A stretch of 34,205 bases of DNA from Fusobacterium mortiferum (lineage in GTDB: Bacteria; Fusobacteriota; Fusobacteriia; Fusobacteriales; Fusobacteriaceae), in assembly GCF_016900045.1 (NCBI RefSeq), contig NZ_JACSNP010000018.1, positions 1 through 34,205 on the forward strand. The letters run 5' to 3'. Every line of letters begins with the position of its first letter. Within the stretch, counting starts at the first letter, position 1. The notes beneath the pieces are model-generated. The model was not told the origin of the DNA. It did not search any database and saw only the letters and a list, made by a program, of their open reading frames with translations. Positions 24,579-32,442 of the stretch are shown here, piece by piece. A program made the position numbers and the translations under genes.

Positions 24579-24637
24579 AAGAGTTATCATAATTTGTAGA
24601 GAGATTAATCTATCAAATTTATAAAACTCTTTTTTTT
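24579..24637 (+). terminator. Terminator after the ABC-F gene
   Basis: AAGAGTT / AACTCTT outer stem with inner AATTTG/CAAATT and TAGA/TCTA pairings, then a T8 run. It closes the rightward run that begins at rpmH. The remaining gap to the hydrogenase holds only a repeat copy and the hydrogenase promoter. Confidence 0.8.
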
Positions 24638-24678
24638 ATAATAAGGTTTTGATAAGAAAAAAGAAAAGTAAAAAGTAC

Positions 24679-24706
24679 TTGACAAATAATATAATTACTA
24701 TATAAT
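24679..24706 (+). promoter_or_regulatory. Consensus promoter of the hydrogenase-rubrerythrin gene
   Basis: TTGACA (24679-24684) and TATAAT (24701-24706), both perfect, are 16 bases apart, about 77 bases before the ATG. Strong expression is expected. Confidence 0.8.
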
Positions 24707-24782
24707 TGTATTGATTACAAAGTTGTTTTAAATTAAGTAGATAAAGAAAGCATTTAATAGATTTAAAGAAAGGAGATAAAAA

Positions 24783-26819
24783 ATGAAACATTTATCAGAA
24801 AGTGTAAGAGTTCCGATAGAGGAGAGCAATCCTTCTATAATGAGAAATGAAGCTTTATGTATTAAGTGTGGTCAATGTAAAGAGGTTTGTGAAAAATATA
24901 TTGGTGTTCATGGAACATATAAGTTAGTTGATACGAAGGATACAGCAGTATGTATAAATTGTGGTCAATGTGCAAATGTTTGTCCAACATCAAGTATAAC
25001 AGAGAAATATGAGTATAATGATGTAAAAAAAGCTATTAAAGATCCTCAAAAAATAGTTATTTTTTCAACTTCTCCCTCTGTGAGAGTGGCAATAGGTGAA
25101 GAGTTTGAAGAAGCTGATGGAGAGTTTTTACAAGGAAAAATGATCTCACTTTTAAGAAAATTAGGAGGAGATTTCATTTTAGATACTAATTTTGGGGCTG
25201 ATTTGACAATATTAGAGGAAGCGTCAGAACTTATAGAGAGAGTTACTAAAAAAAGAGGACCACTGCCTCAATTTACAAGTTGTTGTCCAGCTTGGGTAAA
25301 ATATTTAGAAATTTACCACCCAGATATGAAAGAACACCTCTCAACTTCAAAAAGTCCTATAGGTATGCAGGGACCAACAATAAAAACATATTTTGCTAAA
25401 TTAAAAAATATAGATCCTAGAAATATAGTAAATGTTGCAGTTACTCCATGTACAGCTAAAAAATTTGAAATTCGTAGAGATGAGATGGGAGCAGCAGGAG
25501 AGTATTTAGGTATCTCAGGTATGAGAGATATGGACTATGTAATAACTACTAGAGAGTTAGCAAAATGGGCAAAAGAAGAAGAGATAGATTTTTCAAAATT
25601 AGAAGAAGGACAGTATGATTCTCTTATGGGAGAGGCTTCAGGAGCAGGAGTTATTTTTGGAAATACTGGTGGAGTAATGGAAGCAGCATTAAGAACTGCA
25701 TATAAATATATAACAGGTGAGGAAGCTCCAGCATTATTATTTGAATTCGAACCTATTCGTGGGATGCAAAATATAAAGAAAGCTGTCGTGAAAATAGGTA
25801 GTTTAGAGCTAAAAATAGCGGTTATTTATGGAACTAAGATGGCAGGAGAATTTATAAATACTCTTAAGAAAACAGGAGAAGAGTTCCATTTTATCGAAGT
25901 GATGACATGTCCTGGAGGATGTATAAGTGGTGGAGGTCAACCAAAGGGTACAATTGAAAAGGGAGATGAACTTCGTAAAAAGAGAATAGAAGCTTTATAT
26001 AAAAAAGATAGAGATTTAGAAAATAGAAGAAGTGATACAAATAAGGAGTTATTAAAACTATATAAAGAGTTTTATGGAAAGCCTTTAAGTGAATTATCGG
26101 AAAAAATGTTACATACAAGATATATAGATAGAAGTTTTGAATTAGGAGGAAAAAATATGAAAAAATATCGTTGTACAGTATGTGGATATATCCATGAAGG
26201 AGAGTTAACAGAGGGATTTAAATGCCCTATTTGTAAGCAACCAGCATCAGTTTTTGAAGAAATTAAAGAGGAGAAAAAATCTGAAAATAAATATGCTGGA
26301 ACTAAAACTGAAAAGAATTTAATGGAAGCTTTTGCAGGAGAGAGCCAAGCTAGAAATAAATATACATATTTTGCAGAAATTGCTAAGAGAGAGGGATATG
26401 AGCAATTAGCAGAAATTTTCTTATCTACTGCAAGAAATGAGCAAGAACATGCAAGATTATGGTTTGATGCTTTAGGACATATAGGAAATACAGCTGAAAA
26501 CTTATTAGCTGCAGCAGAGGGAGAAAACTATGAGTGGACTGACATGTATGATAGATTTGCAAAAGATGCTGAAGATGAAGGATTCCCAGAATTAGCAGAA
26601 AAATTCCGTAAAGTAGCAGCTATTGAAAAATCACATGAGGAGCGTTATCGTGCTTTATTAAGAAATGTAGAGATGCAAAAAGTATTTGATAAAGGTGTTC
26701 AAGTGATGTGGGAGTGCCGTGTATGTGGACATTTAGTGGTAGGACCAAAAGCTCCAGAAGTATGTCCAGTATGTAATTACTCTCAAAGTTATTTTGAAGT
26801 AAGAAAAGAAAATTATTAA
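24783..26819 (+). CDS. [FeFe]-hydrogenase fused to rubredoxin-rubrerythrin-rubredoxin modules
   Basis: A 678-residue fusion. Residues 20-72: two [4Fe-4S] ferredoxin motifs ([23 protein letters not shown]). Residues 90-450: [FeFe]-hydrogenase catalytic domain with H-cluster motifs TSCCPAW (Cys167), TPCTAKK (Cys223; most hydrogenases have Met before PC) and [14 protein letters not shown] (Cys376, Cys380), plus the small-subunit tail (LHTRY). Residues 460-492: short rubredoxin-like CxxC pair (Cys464/467, 481/484). Residues 505-632: ferritin-like rubrerythrin helices with [17 protein letters not shown] and IEKSHEERY di-iron ligands. Residues 643-670: second rubredoxin (Cys645/648, 661/664). Likely role: couple H2 or ferredoxin electrons to peroxide reduction in the cytoplasm; inferred from domains. 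No maturase genes are in view. GGAG precedes the ATG. Confidence 0.92.
   Translation: MKHLSESVRVPIEESNPSIMRNEALCIKCGQCKEVCEKYIGVHGTYKLVDTKDTAVCINCGQCANVCPTSSITEKYEYNDVKKAIKDPQKIVIFSTSPSVRVAIGEEFEEADGEFLQGKMISLLRKLGGDFILDTNFGADLTILEEASELIERVTKKRGPLPQFTSCCPAWVKYLEIYHPDMKEHLSTSKSPIGMQGPTIKTYFAKLKNIDPRNIVNVAVTPCTAKKFEIRRDEMGAAGEYLGISGMRDMDYVITTRELAKWAKEEEIDFSKLEEGQYDSLMGEASGAGVIFGNTGGVMEAALRTAYKYITGEEAPALLFEFEPIRGMQNIKKAVVKIGSLELKIAVIYGTKMAGEFINTLKKTGEEFHFIEVMTCPGGCISGGGQPKGTIEKGDELRKKRIEALYKKDRDLENRRSDTNKELLKLYKEFYGKPLSELSEKMLHTRYIDRSFELGGKNMKKYRCTVCGYIHEGELTEGFKCPICKQPASVFEEIKEEKKSENKYAGTKTEKNLMEAFAGESQARNKYTYFAEIAKREGYEQLAEIFLSTARNEQEHARLWFDALGHIGNTAENLLAAAEGENYEWTDMYDRFAKDAEDEGFPELAEKFRKVAAIEKSHEERYRALLRNVEMQKVFDKGVQVMWECRVCGHLVVGPKAPEVCPVCNYSQSYFEVRKENY
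26144..26159 (+). promoter_or_regulatory. Internal Shine-Dalgarno and start codon at the hydrogenase/rubrerythrin junction
   Basis: AGGAGG (26144-26149) lies seven bases before an in-frame ATG (26157-26159, Met459), exactly where the rubredoxin-rubrerythrin part begins ([11 protein letters not shown]). This would give a separate 220-residue rubrerythrin ending at 26819. It looks like the preserved start of a once-separate gene. Confidence 0.6.
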
Positions 26820-26883
26820 TTTATTAATAAAGAGAATTAAAAATTTTAAATTAATATAAGTTTTATAAGAAGAGATATTTAAA

Positions 26884-26928
26884 GTAACTATTCAGCTACT
26901 TTAGTAGTTGAATAGTTACATTTTTTTA
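26884..26928. terminator. Strong terminator between the hydrogenase fusion and the ACT-domain gene
   Basis: GTAACTATTCA / TGAATAGTTAC (26884-26894, 26909-26919) with inner CTACT/AGTAG, followed by T7. It ends the rightward hydrogenase gene; the leftward ACT gene ends nearby and may share it. Confidence 0.88.
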
Positions 26929-26956
26929 TATCTTAGGAAATTGTAATTGAATTTTT

Positions 26957-27394
26957 TTATTCTAAAGCAACTAATCTTGCAGAAACAACATAGGATATAT
27001 TTTTTAAAGATGTTAGAATCTCTTCTATAGGAATTTTAGTATCAGAGATATCCATTGAGATAATGATAGAAGCTACTTCATTGATAGGTATATTCTGATT
27101 GATAGTTATTATGTTACATTCTAAGGAATAGAAGAAGTTCAGTATTTCAGATAGAGCTCCTTTTTTGTCTTCTAGCATAATAGAAATAAGAGCTTTTCTA
27201 CCTATATTACTATCAGAGGGAGAAAAAATAAAATCTTTATATTTGTAGTATGTACTTCTACTGATTCCGACCTCTTTTACAGCCTCACTGACATTTTGAA
27301 ATTTTCCATCTCGAAGTAAGTTTCTCACTTCAATAACTTTTTCAAAATAATCAGGAAGTATGGATTTATCAACAATTAAATACTTACCTTTCAT
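26957..27394 (-). CDS. ACT-domain protein, PheB/UPF0735 family
   Basis: A 145-residue protein with an N-terminal helical region containing a helix-turn-helix-like segment (VSEAVKEVGISRSTYYKYKDFIF) and a C-terminal ACT domain (ALISIMLEDKKGALSEILNFFYSLECNIITINQNIPINEVASIIISMDI). This matches the PheB/UPF0735 family, of uncertain function. ACT domains bind amino acids, so an amino-acid-responsive regulator is plausible. It stands alone: its neighbours are in separate units. GGAG-type site upstream of the ATG. Confidence 0.85.
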   Translation of the reverse strand: MKGKYLIVDKSILPDYFEKVIEVRNLLRDGKFQNVSEAVKEVGISRSTYYKYKDFIFSPSDSNIGRKALISIMLEDKKGALSEILNFFYSLECNIITINQNIPINEVASIIISMDISDTKIPIEEILTSLKNISYVVSARLVALE

Positions 27395-27476
27395 AACTTT
27401 CTCCTTTTTATGTTCTATTTAATAAAAGTATAGCTTTAAAATAAAATTTTGTCCATAAAAATAAATTAAAAATATA

Positions 27477-27520
27477 AGAGGAGAAAGTTTCACTTTAAAT
27501 AAGTAAAATTTTTCTCCTCT
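27477..27520 (-). terminator. Terminator of the cysteine desulfidase/transporter operon
   Basis: AGAGGAGAAA (27477-27486) pairs perfectly with TTTCTCCTCT (27511-27520); read leftward it is followed by a T-rich stretch. The stem sequence closely resembles the terminator at 11220-11263. Confidence 0.75.
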
Positions 27521-27547
27521 CTATTTAAATATTTAATATTAGTTAAA

Positions 27548-28717
27548 CTATTTTTTAGCTAATTCTTTTTTAAAAATTCCATTTAACATAAGAGCTAGAG
27601 CTCCATCTCCAACTACATTACAAGCAGTACCAAAGCTATCTTGTAGAGCGAAAATAGTAAGCATTAAAGCAACTCCACTATCATCAAATCCAAGAACAGA
27701 TATTATGATTCCTAATGAAGCCATAACTGTTCCTCCTGGAACTCCAGGTGCTCCTACAGCAAATATTCCAAGTAGAATTATAAATAGAACCATAGTACCT
27801 AGAGCAGGTAATTCACCATAAAGTACTTGAGATACAGTCATAACAAAGAAAACTTCTGTTAGTACAGAACCACAAAGATGTACAGTTGAACCTAATGGAA
27901 TAGCAAAGTTTGCAATGTCATCATCTAAAGCTTTAGATTTTTTTGCACAGCTTAGAGCCACAGGTAGTGTAGCAGCTGATGACATAGTTCCAACTGCAGT
28001 TAAATAAGCAGGACCATAAAATTTTAGTAAATTAAATGGATTTTTTCCAGAGATAATTCCACCTAGAGTATATAATACAGTCAACCAGATAAAATGTCCT
28101 ATTAAAACTATAACAACAACTTTTAAGAAAACAGGTAGTTGTTTTGTAATTCCACCTTCATAAGCTAGAGTTGCAAAAGTTGAAGCTATAAAAAATGGTA
28201 GTATAGGAATAATAATAGCATAAACAAGTTTAAGCATAATATTATTAAATTCATCTAATAATTTTTCAAAAGCTTCTGACTTTGTCCATACAACAGCAAG
28301 TCCTAAAAAAAGCGATAGAACTAAAGCTGACATAACAGAAAATACTGGTGGTATTTCAACCCTAAATATCATTTTTGGTAATTCTTTTAATCCCTCTACA
28401 GTAGATATAATATTTAATTTAGGAATTATACTATATCCAGCAATCATTGAGAAAAATGCTGCTCCAACAGATGAAGTATAGGCAAGTAATAACATCACCC
28501 CTAACATTTTACTTGCATTTGATTTCATCTTAGTTATGGCAGGAGCTATAAATCCTAAAATAATTAAAGGTACTGTAAAGTTAATTAATTGTCCAAGAAT
28601 GAACTTTATAGACTGAATAACCCCAATAACAGTCTCGTTGCAATAAAGTCCAATGATGAGACCTACAACCACTCCCAAAATTAATTTAATAATTAAGCTA
28701 TCTTTAATTTTACTCAT
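27548..28717 (-). CDS. DAACS-family dicarboxylate/amino acid:cation symporter
   Basis: A 389-residue membrane protein of the glutamate/aspartate/serine transporter family (GltP/SstT/DctA fold). Visible motifs: serine-rich loop GTMSSAATLPVALSCAKK (HP1), APGVPGGTVMASLGI (HP2), and QDSFGTACNVVGDGALALML with the substrate/cation Asn-Asp pair of TM8. Its start has an unusual AAGGGGG ribosome site. It follows the CyuA-type desulfidase by 87 bases on the same strand, so cysteine, serine or a related amino acid is the likely substrate. An AAAATTAAT/ATTAATTTT hairpin in the gap (28757-28784) may tune relative expression. Confidence 0.88.
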   Translation of the reverse strand: MSKIKDSLIIKLILGVVVGLIIGLYCNETVIGVIQSIKFILGQLINFTVPLIILGFIAPAITKMKSNASKMLGVMLLLAYTSSVGAAFFSMIAGYSIIPKLNIISTVEGLKELPKMIFRVEIPPVFSVMSALVLSLFLGLAVVWTKSEAFEKLLDEFNNIMLKLVYAIIIPILPFFIASTFATLAYEGGITKQLPVFLKVVVIVLIGHFIWLTVLYTLGGIISGKNPFNLLKFYGPAYLTAVGTMSSAATLPVALSCAKKSKALDDDIANFAIPLGSTVHLCGSVLTEVFFVMTVSQVLYGELPALGTMVLFIILLGIFAVGAPGVPGGTVMASLGIIISVLGFDDSGVALMLTIFALQDSFGTACNVVGDGALALMLNGIFKKELAKK

Positions 28718-28804
28718 AAAGACCCCCTTTTTAAAAATTTAATATATACATTAAATAAAATTAATGACATTTAAAATTAATTTTAGATTCATACTCATAA
28801 ATAA

Positions 28805-30094
28805 CTAAATATTTTTAATCATTATATCTAATATAACTTCGTCAGTTACTTTCATTCCTTGTTGCCCTAATATTCCAACATGTTTAATTGTTTTTTCTAC
28901 ATCTTTACCTACAATTCCCTCTCCAAATTCAAATTTTCTATTTTTTGAAGCAGCATAGTAAGAATCAAAAGCAGCAGATACTCCACTTGCTATTTTTGTA
29001 GCACATGAACTTTTAGCACCGTCACAGATTACTCCAGACATAGTTCCTAATGTAGTTTCAATAGCATATCCAATTTGCTCTAATGATAACCCTGATAGGA
29101 ATGATATAGCTCCAGCTACTCCAGCACTTGCACAGATAGCTCCACAGTAAGCAGATAATCTTCCTATATTTGATTTGATATGGATTGTAGTCATATGAGA
29201 GAAAAATAATCCTCTAATTAATTCCTCTTTAGATAATCCTTTCTCTTGACAGAATTTTATTATTGGTAATGAACAAGTCATTCCTTGGTTTCCACTTCCA
29301 CTTGTTGTAACTACTGGTAAAGAACATCCGTTCATTCTAGCATCACTTCCAGCACTTGCAAAGCTAGCCATCTTATTTCTTAGGTCGTTTCCATAAACTC
29401 CCTCTTCCATTCCCTCTTTTAGTGTTTTTCCAATAGCTATTCCATAACTATTTGTTAATCCTTCATTAGCAATTGCAGAGTTATAGTCAATTACTTTTTG
29501 GAAAGTCGCTTCAATTAGAGATAGATCAATTGTTTTAGCAAGATTGTAGATTAATTCTACTGATAAGAAAGTTCTATCTGTCATTACATCTCCAGAGCAA
29601 ACTTCATCACAAGAACATCCCTTAATTTCTACACCATTTTTTATGATTTTTGTTATATTTGTATGATAGTGTTGAATTTCAACAACAGCAGTATCATTTC
29701 CATAAGTTCCTTCTAATCTGATATATAATTTAATATCTCCTTCATTTAAGAAAACATTTATTTTTTTATCAGCTATATATTGTCTTACTTCAGGTAAACG
29801 AGACTTATCAACATGAGCTATAACCATAAGTTCTTTTGATGAATCTCCTAAGATAGCTCCCATAGCAGTAGAAGCTTCTATTCCTACCATTCCATCAGAG
29901 TTAGGTATTTTAACACTTTTAACATTTTTAACAATGTTACCAGAAAGGTAAGCATCAATTTTTTCAGGAACATTTCCTAAGATATTAGTTAATTTAGCTG
30001 CCGCATAAGCTATAGCTATTGGCTCAGTACATCCTTCAGCAGGAACTAACTCTTCTTTTAAAATATTTAAAACTTTTTCTGTTATTTTTTCCAT
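28805..30094 (-). CDS. cyuA: L-cysteine desulfidase family protein (CyuA/YhaM, UPF0597)
   Basis: Family members break L-cysteine into pyruvate, ammonia and H2S with an Fe-S cluster and resemble the serine dehydratase alpha domain. The 429-residue protein matches E. coli CyuA in many places: VPAEGCTEPIAIAYAAA, GIEASTAMGAILG, SAGSDARMNGCSLPVVTTSGSGNQGMT, IGRLSAYCGA, and MSGVICDGAKSSCATK. The CSCDEVCSGD segment is an extra cysteine group. The ATG at 30094 gives the family start; an in-frame ATG at 30130 is upstream of the AGGAG site. Transcribed from the sigma-54 promoter at 30217-30232. Direct substrate is by homology; serine or another thiol amino acid is possible. Confidence 0.87.
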   Translation of the reverse strand: MEKITEKVLNILKEELVPAEGCTEPIAIAYAAAKLTNILGNVPEKIDAYLSGNIVKNVKSVKIPNSDGMVGIEASTAMGAILGDSSKELMVIAHVDKSRLPEVRQYIADKKINVFLNEGDIKLYIRLEGTYGNDTAVVEIQHYHTNITKIIKNGVEIKGCSCDEVCSGDVMTDRTFLSVELIYNLAKTIDLSLIEATFQKVIDYNSAIANEGLTNSYGIAIGKTLKEGMEEGVYGNDLRNKMASFASAGSDARMNGCSLPVVTTSGSGNQGMTCSLPIIKFCQEKGLSKEELIRGLFFSHMTTIHIKSNIGRLSAYCGAICASAGVAGAISFLSGLSLEQIGYAIETTLGTMSGVICDGAKSSCATKIASGVSAAFDSYYAASKNRKFEFGEGIVGKDVEKTIKHVGILGQQGMKVTDEVILDIMIKNI

Positions 30095-30216
30095 ATATTT
30101 TACATCTCCTTTTATCTTATTTACTTTCAAAATTTAGATTTGTCAATATTTTAAATAAGAATAAATTCTTGTTTTTATTTAAAATATAAGCATGATTATT
30201 TACAATATAATTTATA

Positions 30217-30232
30217 AGCAAAAAATATGCCA
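30217..30232 (-). promoter_or_regulatory. Sigma-54 (-24/-12) promoter for the desulfidase-transporter operon
   Basis: Minus strand reads TGGCATATTTTTTGCT: GG and GC exactly 10 bases apart with all the conserved positions of the TGGCAY-N5-TTGCW consensus. It lies about 123 bases before the desulfidase ATG and downstream of three activator sites. Confidence 0.82.
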
Positions 30233-30292
30233 ATCTAATATAAAAAAAATACTAAAAATTTAGTATAAAATGAATAATTATAGTGGAATATA

Positions 30293-30350
30293 TTTTCAAA
30301 ATGAAAAAATTTTCAAAATGAAAAATCGAGTGATTTTTCAAAATGAAAAA
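30293..30350. promoter_or_regulatory. Three upstream activator sites for the sigma-54 promoter
   Basis: TTTTCAAAATGAAAAA occurs three times, at 30293-30308, 30310-30325 and 30335-30350. Its core TTTTCA-AAA-TGAAAA is a perfect dyad. The sites lie 60-120 bases upstream of the -24 element, the usual place for an enhancer-binding protein. The third copy ends at the base before the activator gene's stop codon. Confidence 0.75.
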
Positions 30351-30361
30351 CTACTCGATTT
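30322..30361 (-). terminator. Hairpin around the activator gene stop, containing an activator site
   Basis: AAATCGAGT (30322-30330) pairs with ACTCGATTT (30353-30361), and the enclosed dyad TTTTTCA/TGAAAAA pairs too, giving a nearly continuous stem. Read leftward it is followed by TTCATTTT. It can end the activator transcript while its loop arm is the third activator site. Confidence 0.6.
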
Positions 30362-32120
30362 CAAATTTTTTTAATTTTCTATAAAGTGTTGTTAAACCTA
30401 TTCCCATCTTTTCAGAGATAAGTTTTTTACCTTCTGTTGTATTTCCAAATTTTTTTAAACCTTGTAGAATATAATTTTTTTCTATTATTTCAAAGTCTTC
30501 TAATTCATCTTCTTTAATTTTTATTATTGATTGTAAGCATATAGATGAGTTATCATCTTTTCTCGTTGAAATATTATCAGGAAGAAGATTACTTGTTAAG
30601 ATACGCGTATCTCCACTAACATTGAACATTAATTCAATGGTATTTTCAAGTTCACGAACATTTCCTGGCCAATCATAAGATAATAAAGCAGACTTAACAT
30701 CTTCATCAATAGAGATTATATTTTTCCCAGAAATATTATTATATTTTTTTATTAATTTTTCAACTATTGGGAGAATATCCTCTTTTCTTTCTCTCAGCGG
30801 AAGGAGTTTTATAGGGATAACATTCAATCTATAGTAAAGATCACTTCTAAATTTTTGCTCCTTAATTTTTTGTTCTAAATCAACATTAGTTGCAGCTATT
30901 ATTTTAATATCTAAATCAATACTTTTATTAGAGCCAATCCTTTCTATTTTTTTCTCTTGAATTACTCTTAAAATTTTAGCTTGAAGATATAGGGGCATAT
31001 CTCCAATTTCATCCAAAAATATGACACCAGTATTAGCCAATTCAAATTTTCCCATTCTACCATTGTTACTAGCCCCAGTAAAAGCTCCCTTAACATAACC
31101 AAAAAGTTCACTCTCTAGAAGTGAATCAGGAATAGCTGAGCAGTTAATAACTACAAAGGGTTTATCTTTTCTATTACTATGTGAATGTAAAGAACGGGCA
31201 ACTAACTCTTTACCAGTACCACTCTCTCCAGTGATTAAGACAGTGGATGATGTATCTGCAATTTTTAAAATTTTCTCTTTTAGTCTTTTTGTAGCCTCTG
31301 AGTTTCCATATATATCATCTAAAGAGATTACATTATTATTACTAGTAATTTCAGCAATGTTTTCATTTATTTTTTTTATATCTTCAAATATGAAAGCGGA
31401 ATTTTTTCTATTATCAAAGGAAGTGAGATATATTTTTTTTCCAACTACATTGAACTCTTTTTTTCCAATGGTAATTTTAAAAACCTCTTCATTCATTAGA
31501 TAATCGTTTTGTGTAGTAATAGTTATCTTTTTGCCAATACACTCAGAAGTAATATTTAATTTCTTTCTAGCAATGGAGTTAATATTTACAATGGTATTAT
31601 CTTTATCTATAATGATAACTCCTTTATTGATATTAGCAAGTATTGTTTTTAAGGTATTTTCTTGATCTTTTTGTAAAAGGCTCTCCTTATATTCAAAAAA
31701 TTTTATACCTATAAATTCAGCAATCTGTTTAGTAAAGTTGAGGTAGGAATCAAGATCAGCTAAAATTTTATTTTTTTGCTCATCATTGAAGCAAACTAAA
31801 CCTAAGGCTCCTATGATTTCATCGTGACAGTAGATTGGTGTAGCTATCTCTAATTTCTCTTTACAATTTTGTTTATCTTTACATTCGCTACAAAGGGTAT
31901 GTATCCTAGGATTTTTTATAATATGGGTTTCTCCAGTTTCTAAAGTATTCTTATAGACACTTCCTAGAGCAAATACTCCATCTATATTTTTGTAGAGACC
32001 TGTTCCAGTAACTCTAACCATATTTTTGTCAACTACTCCAACATCTACTTTTATAAGATTTGAGATAATATTTATATATCTGTTAACATCTTCTTTTATA
32101 TTTATCAAAGAAACTTCCAT
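30351..32120 (-). CDS. Sigma-54-dependent enhancer-binding regulator (GAF-PAS-AAA+-Fis)
   Basis: A 589-residue activator. Residues 1-145: GAF-like sensor with a cysteine cluster (CSECKDKQNC, Cys77/80/86). Residues 152-250: PAS-like domain (ILANINKGVIIIDKDNTIVNINSIARK). Residues 268-500: AAA+ domain with Walker A GESGTGKE (298-305), the sigma-54 contact loop GAFTGA (345-350), Walker B VIFLDEIGD and arginine finger FRSDLYYRLNV. The C-terminus ends in a Fis-type helix-turn-helix (EKMGIGLTTLYRKLKKF). No receiver domain, so it is probably switched by a bound ligand or redox state. It lies directly upstream of the desulfidase operon and its sites. GGAGGG precedes the ATG. Confidence 0.94.
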   Translation of the reverse strand: MEVSLINIKEDVNRYINIISNLIKVDVGVVDKNMVRVTGTGLYKNIDGVFALGSVYKNTLETGETHIIKNPRIHTLCSECKDKQNCKEKLEIATPIYCHDEIIGALGLVCFNDEQKNKILADLDSYLNFTKQIAEFIGIKFFEYKESLLQKDQENTLKTILANINKGVIIIDKDNTIVNINSIARKKLNITSECIGKKITITTQNDYLMNEEVFKITIGKKEFNVVGKKIYLTSFDNRKNSAFIFEDIKKINENIAEITSNNNVISLDDIYGNSEATKRLKEKILKIADTSSTVLITGESGTGKELVARSLHSHSNRKDKPFVVINCSAIPDSLLESELFGYVKGAFTGASNNGRMGKFELANTGVIFLDEIGDMPLYLQAKILRVIQEKKIERIGSNKSIDLDIKIIAATNVDLEQKIKEQKFRSDLYYRLNVIPIKLLPLRERKEDILPIVEKLIKKYNNISGKNIISIDEDVKSALLSYDWPGNVRELENTIELMFNVSGDTRILTSNLLPDNISTRKDDNSSICLQSIIKIKEDELEDFEIIEKNYILQGLKKFGNTTEGKKLISEKMGIGLTTLYRKLKKFEIE

Positions 32121-32337
32121 TAGCTCCCTCCGAAAATTAGTTCTATATTACATTTTACCACAAATATTAATTAAAATAAATAGTTGAAACTTTATTGACA
32201 AAAGCAATTAAAAGAGGTAAATATATAGTAGTAAAATTATTTTTGTAAAAAGTGTGAAAAAAATAAAAAAACAAAATATAAATTATTAAAATAGAACAAT
32301 AAGTTAATAAAATAAATGAAAAAAATTAAAATAAATG

Positions 32338-32366
32338 TGGAAAAAAATGAAAAGTTGTGCTATAAT
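32338..32366 (+). promoter_or_regulatory. Extended -10 promoter of the PTS gene
   Basis: TGCTATAAT (TATAAT at 32361-32366) is a perfect extended -10; the -35 position (TGGAAA, 32338-32343) is weak. A second possible -35, TTGACA, lies at 32195-32200 without a good -10 box. The rest of the 32121-32442 gap is A-rich and shows no gene. Confidence 0.6.
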
Positions 32367-32442
32367 CAATTTAAGAATATGAAATAAAAAATCATAGTTT
32401 ATAATTTTTTTTGAAATATAAATGATAAAAGGAGGAAGTTTT

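Noticed and set aside
32218-32240. ATATATAGTAGTAAAATTAT, similar to the 20-bp repeat
   Set aside because: Needs a gap and lacks the ACA core; likely chance in A-rich DNA.
32333-32345. TGTGGAAAA, one mismatch from a reverse DnaA box
   Set aside because: Single isolated match 15 kb away from the origin region and in the -35 region of a normal promoter; expected by chance.
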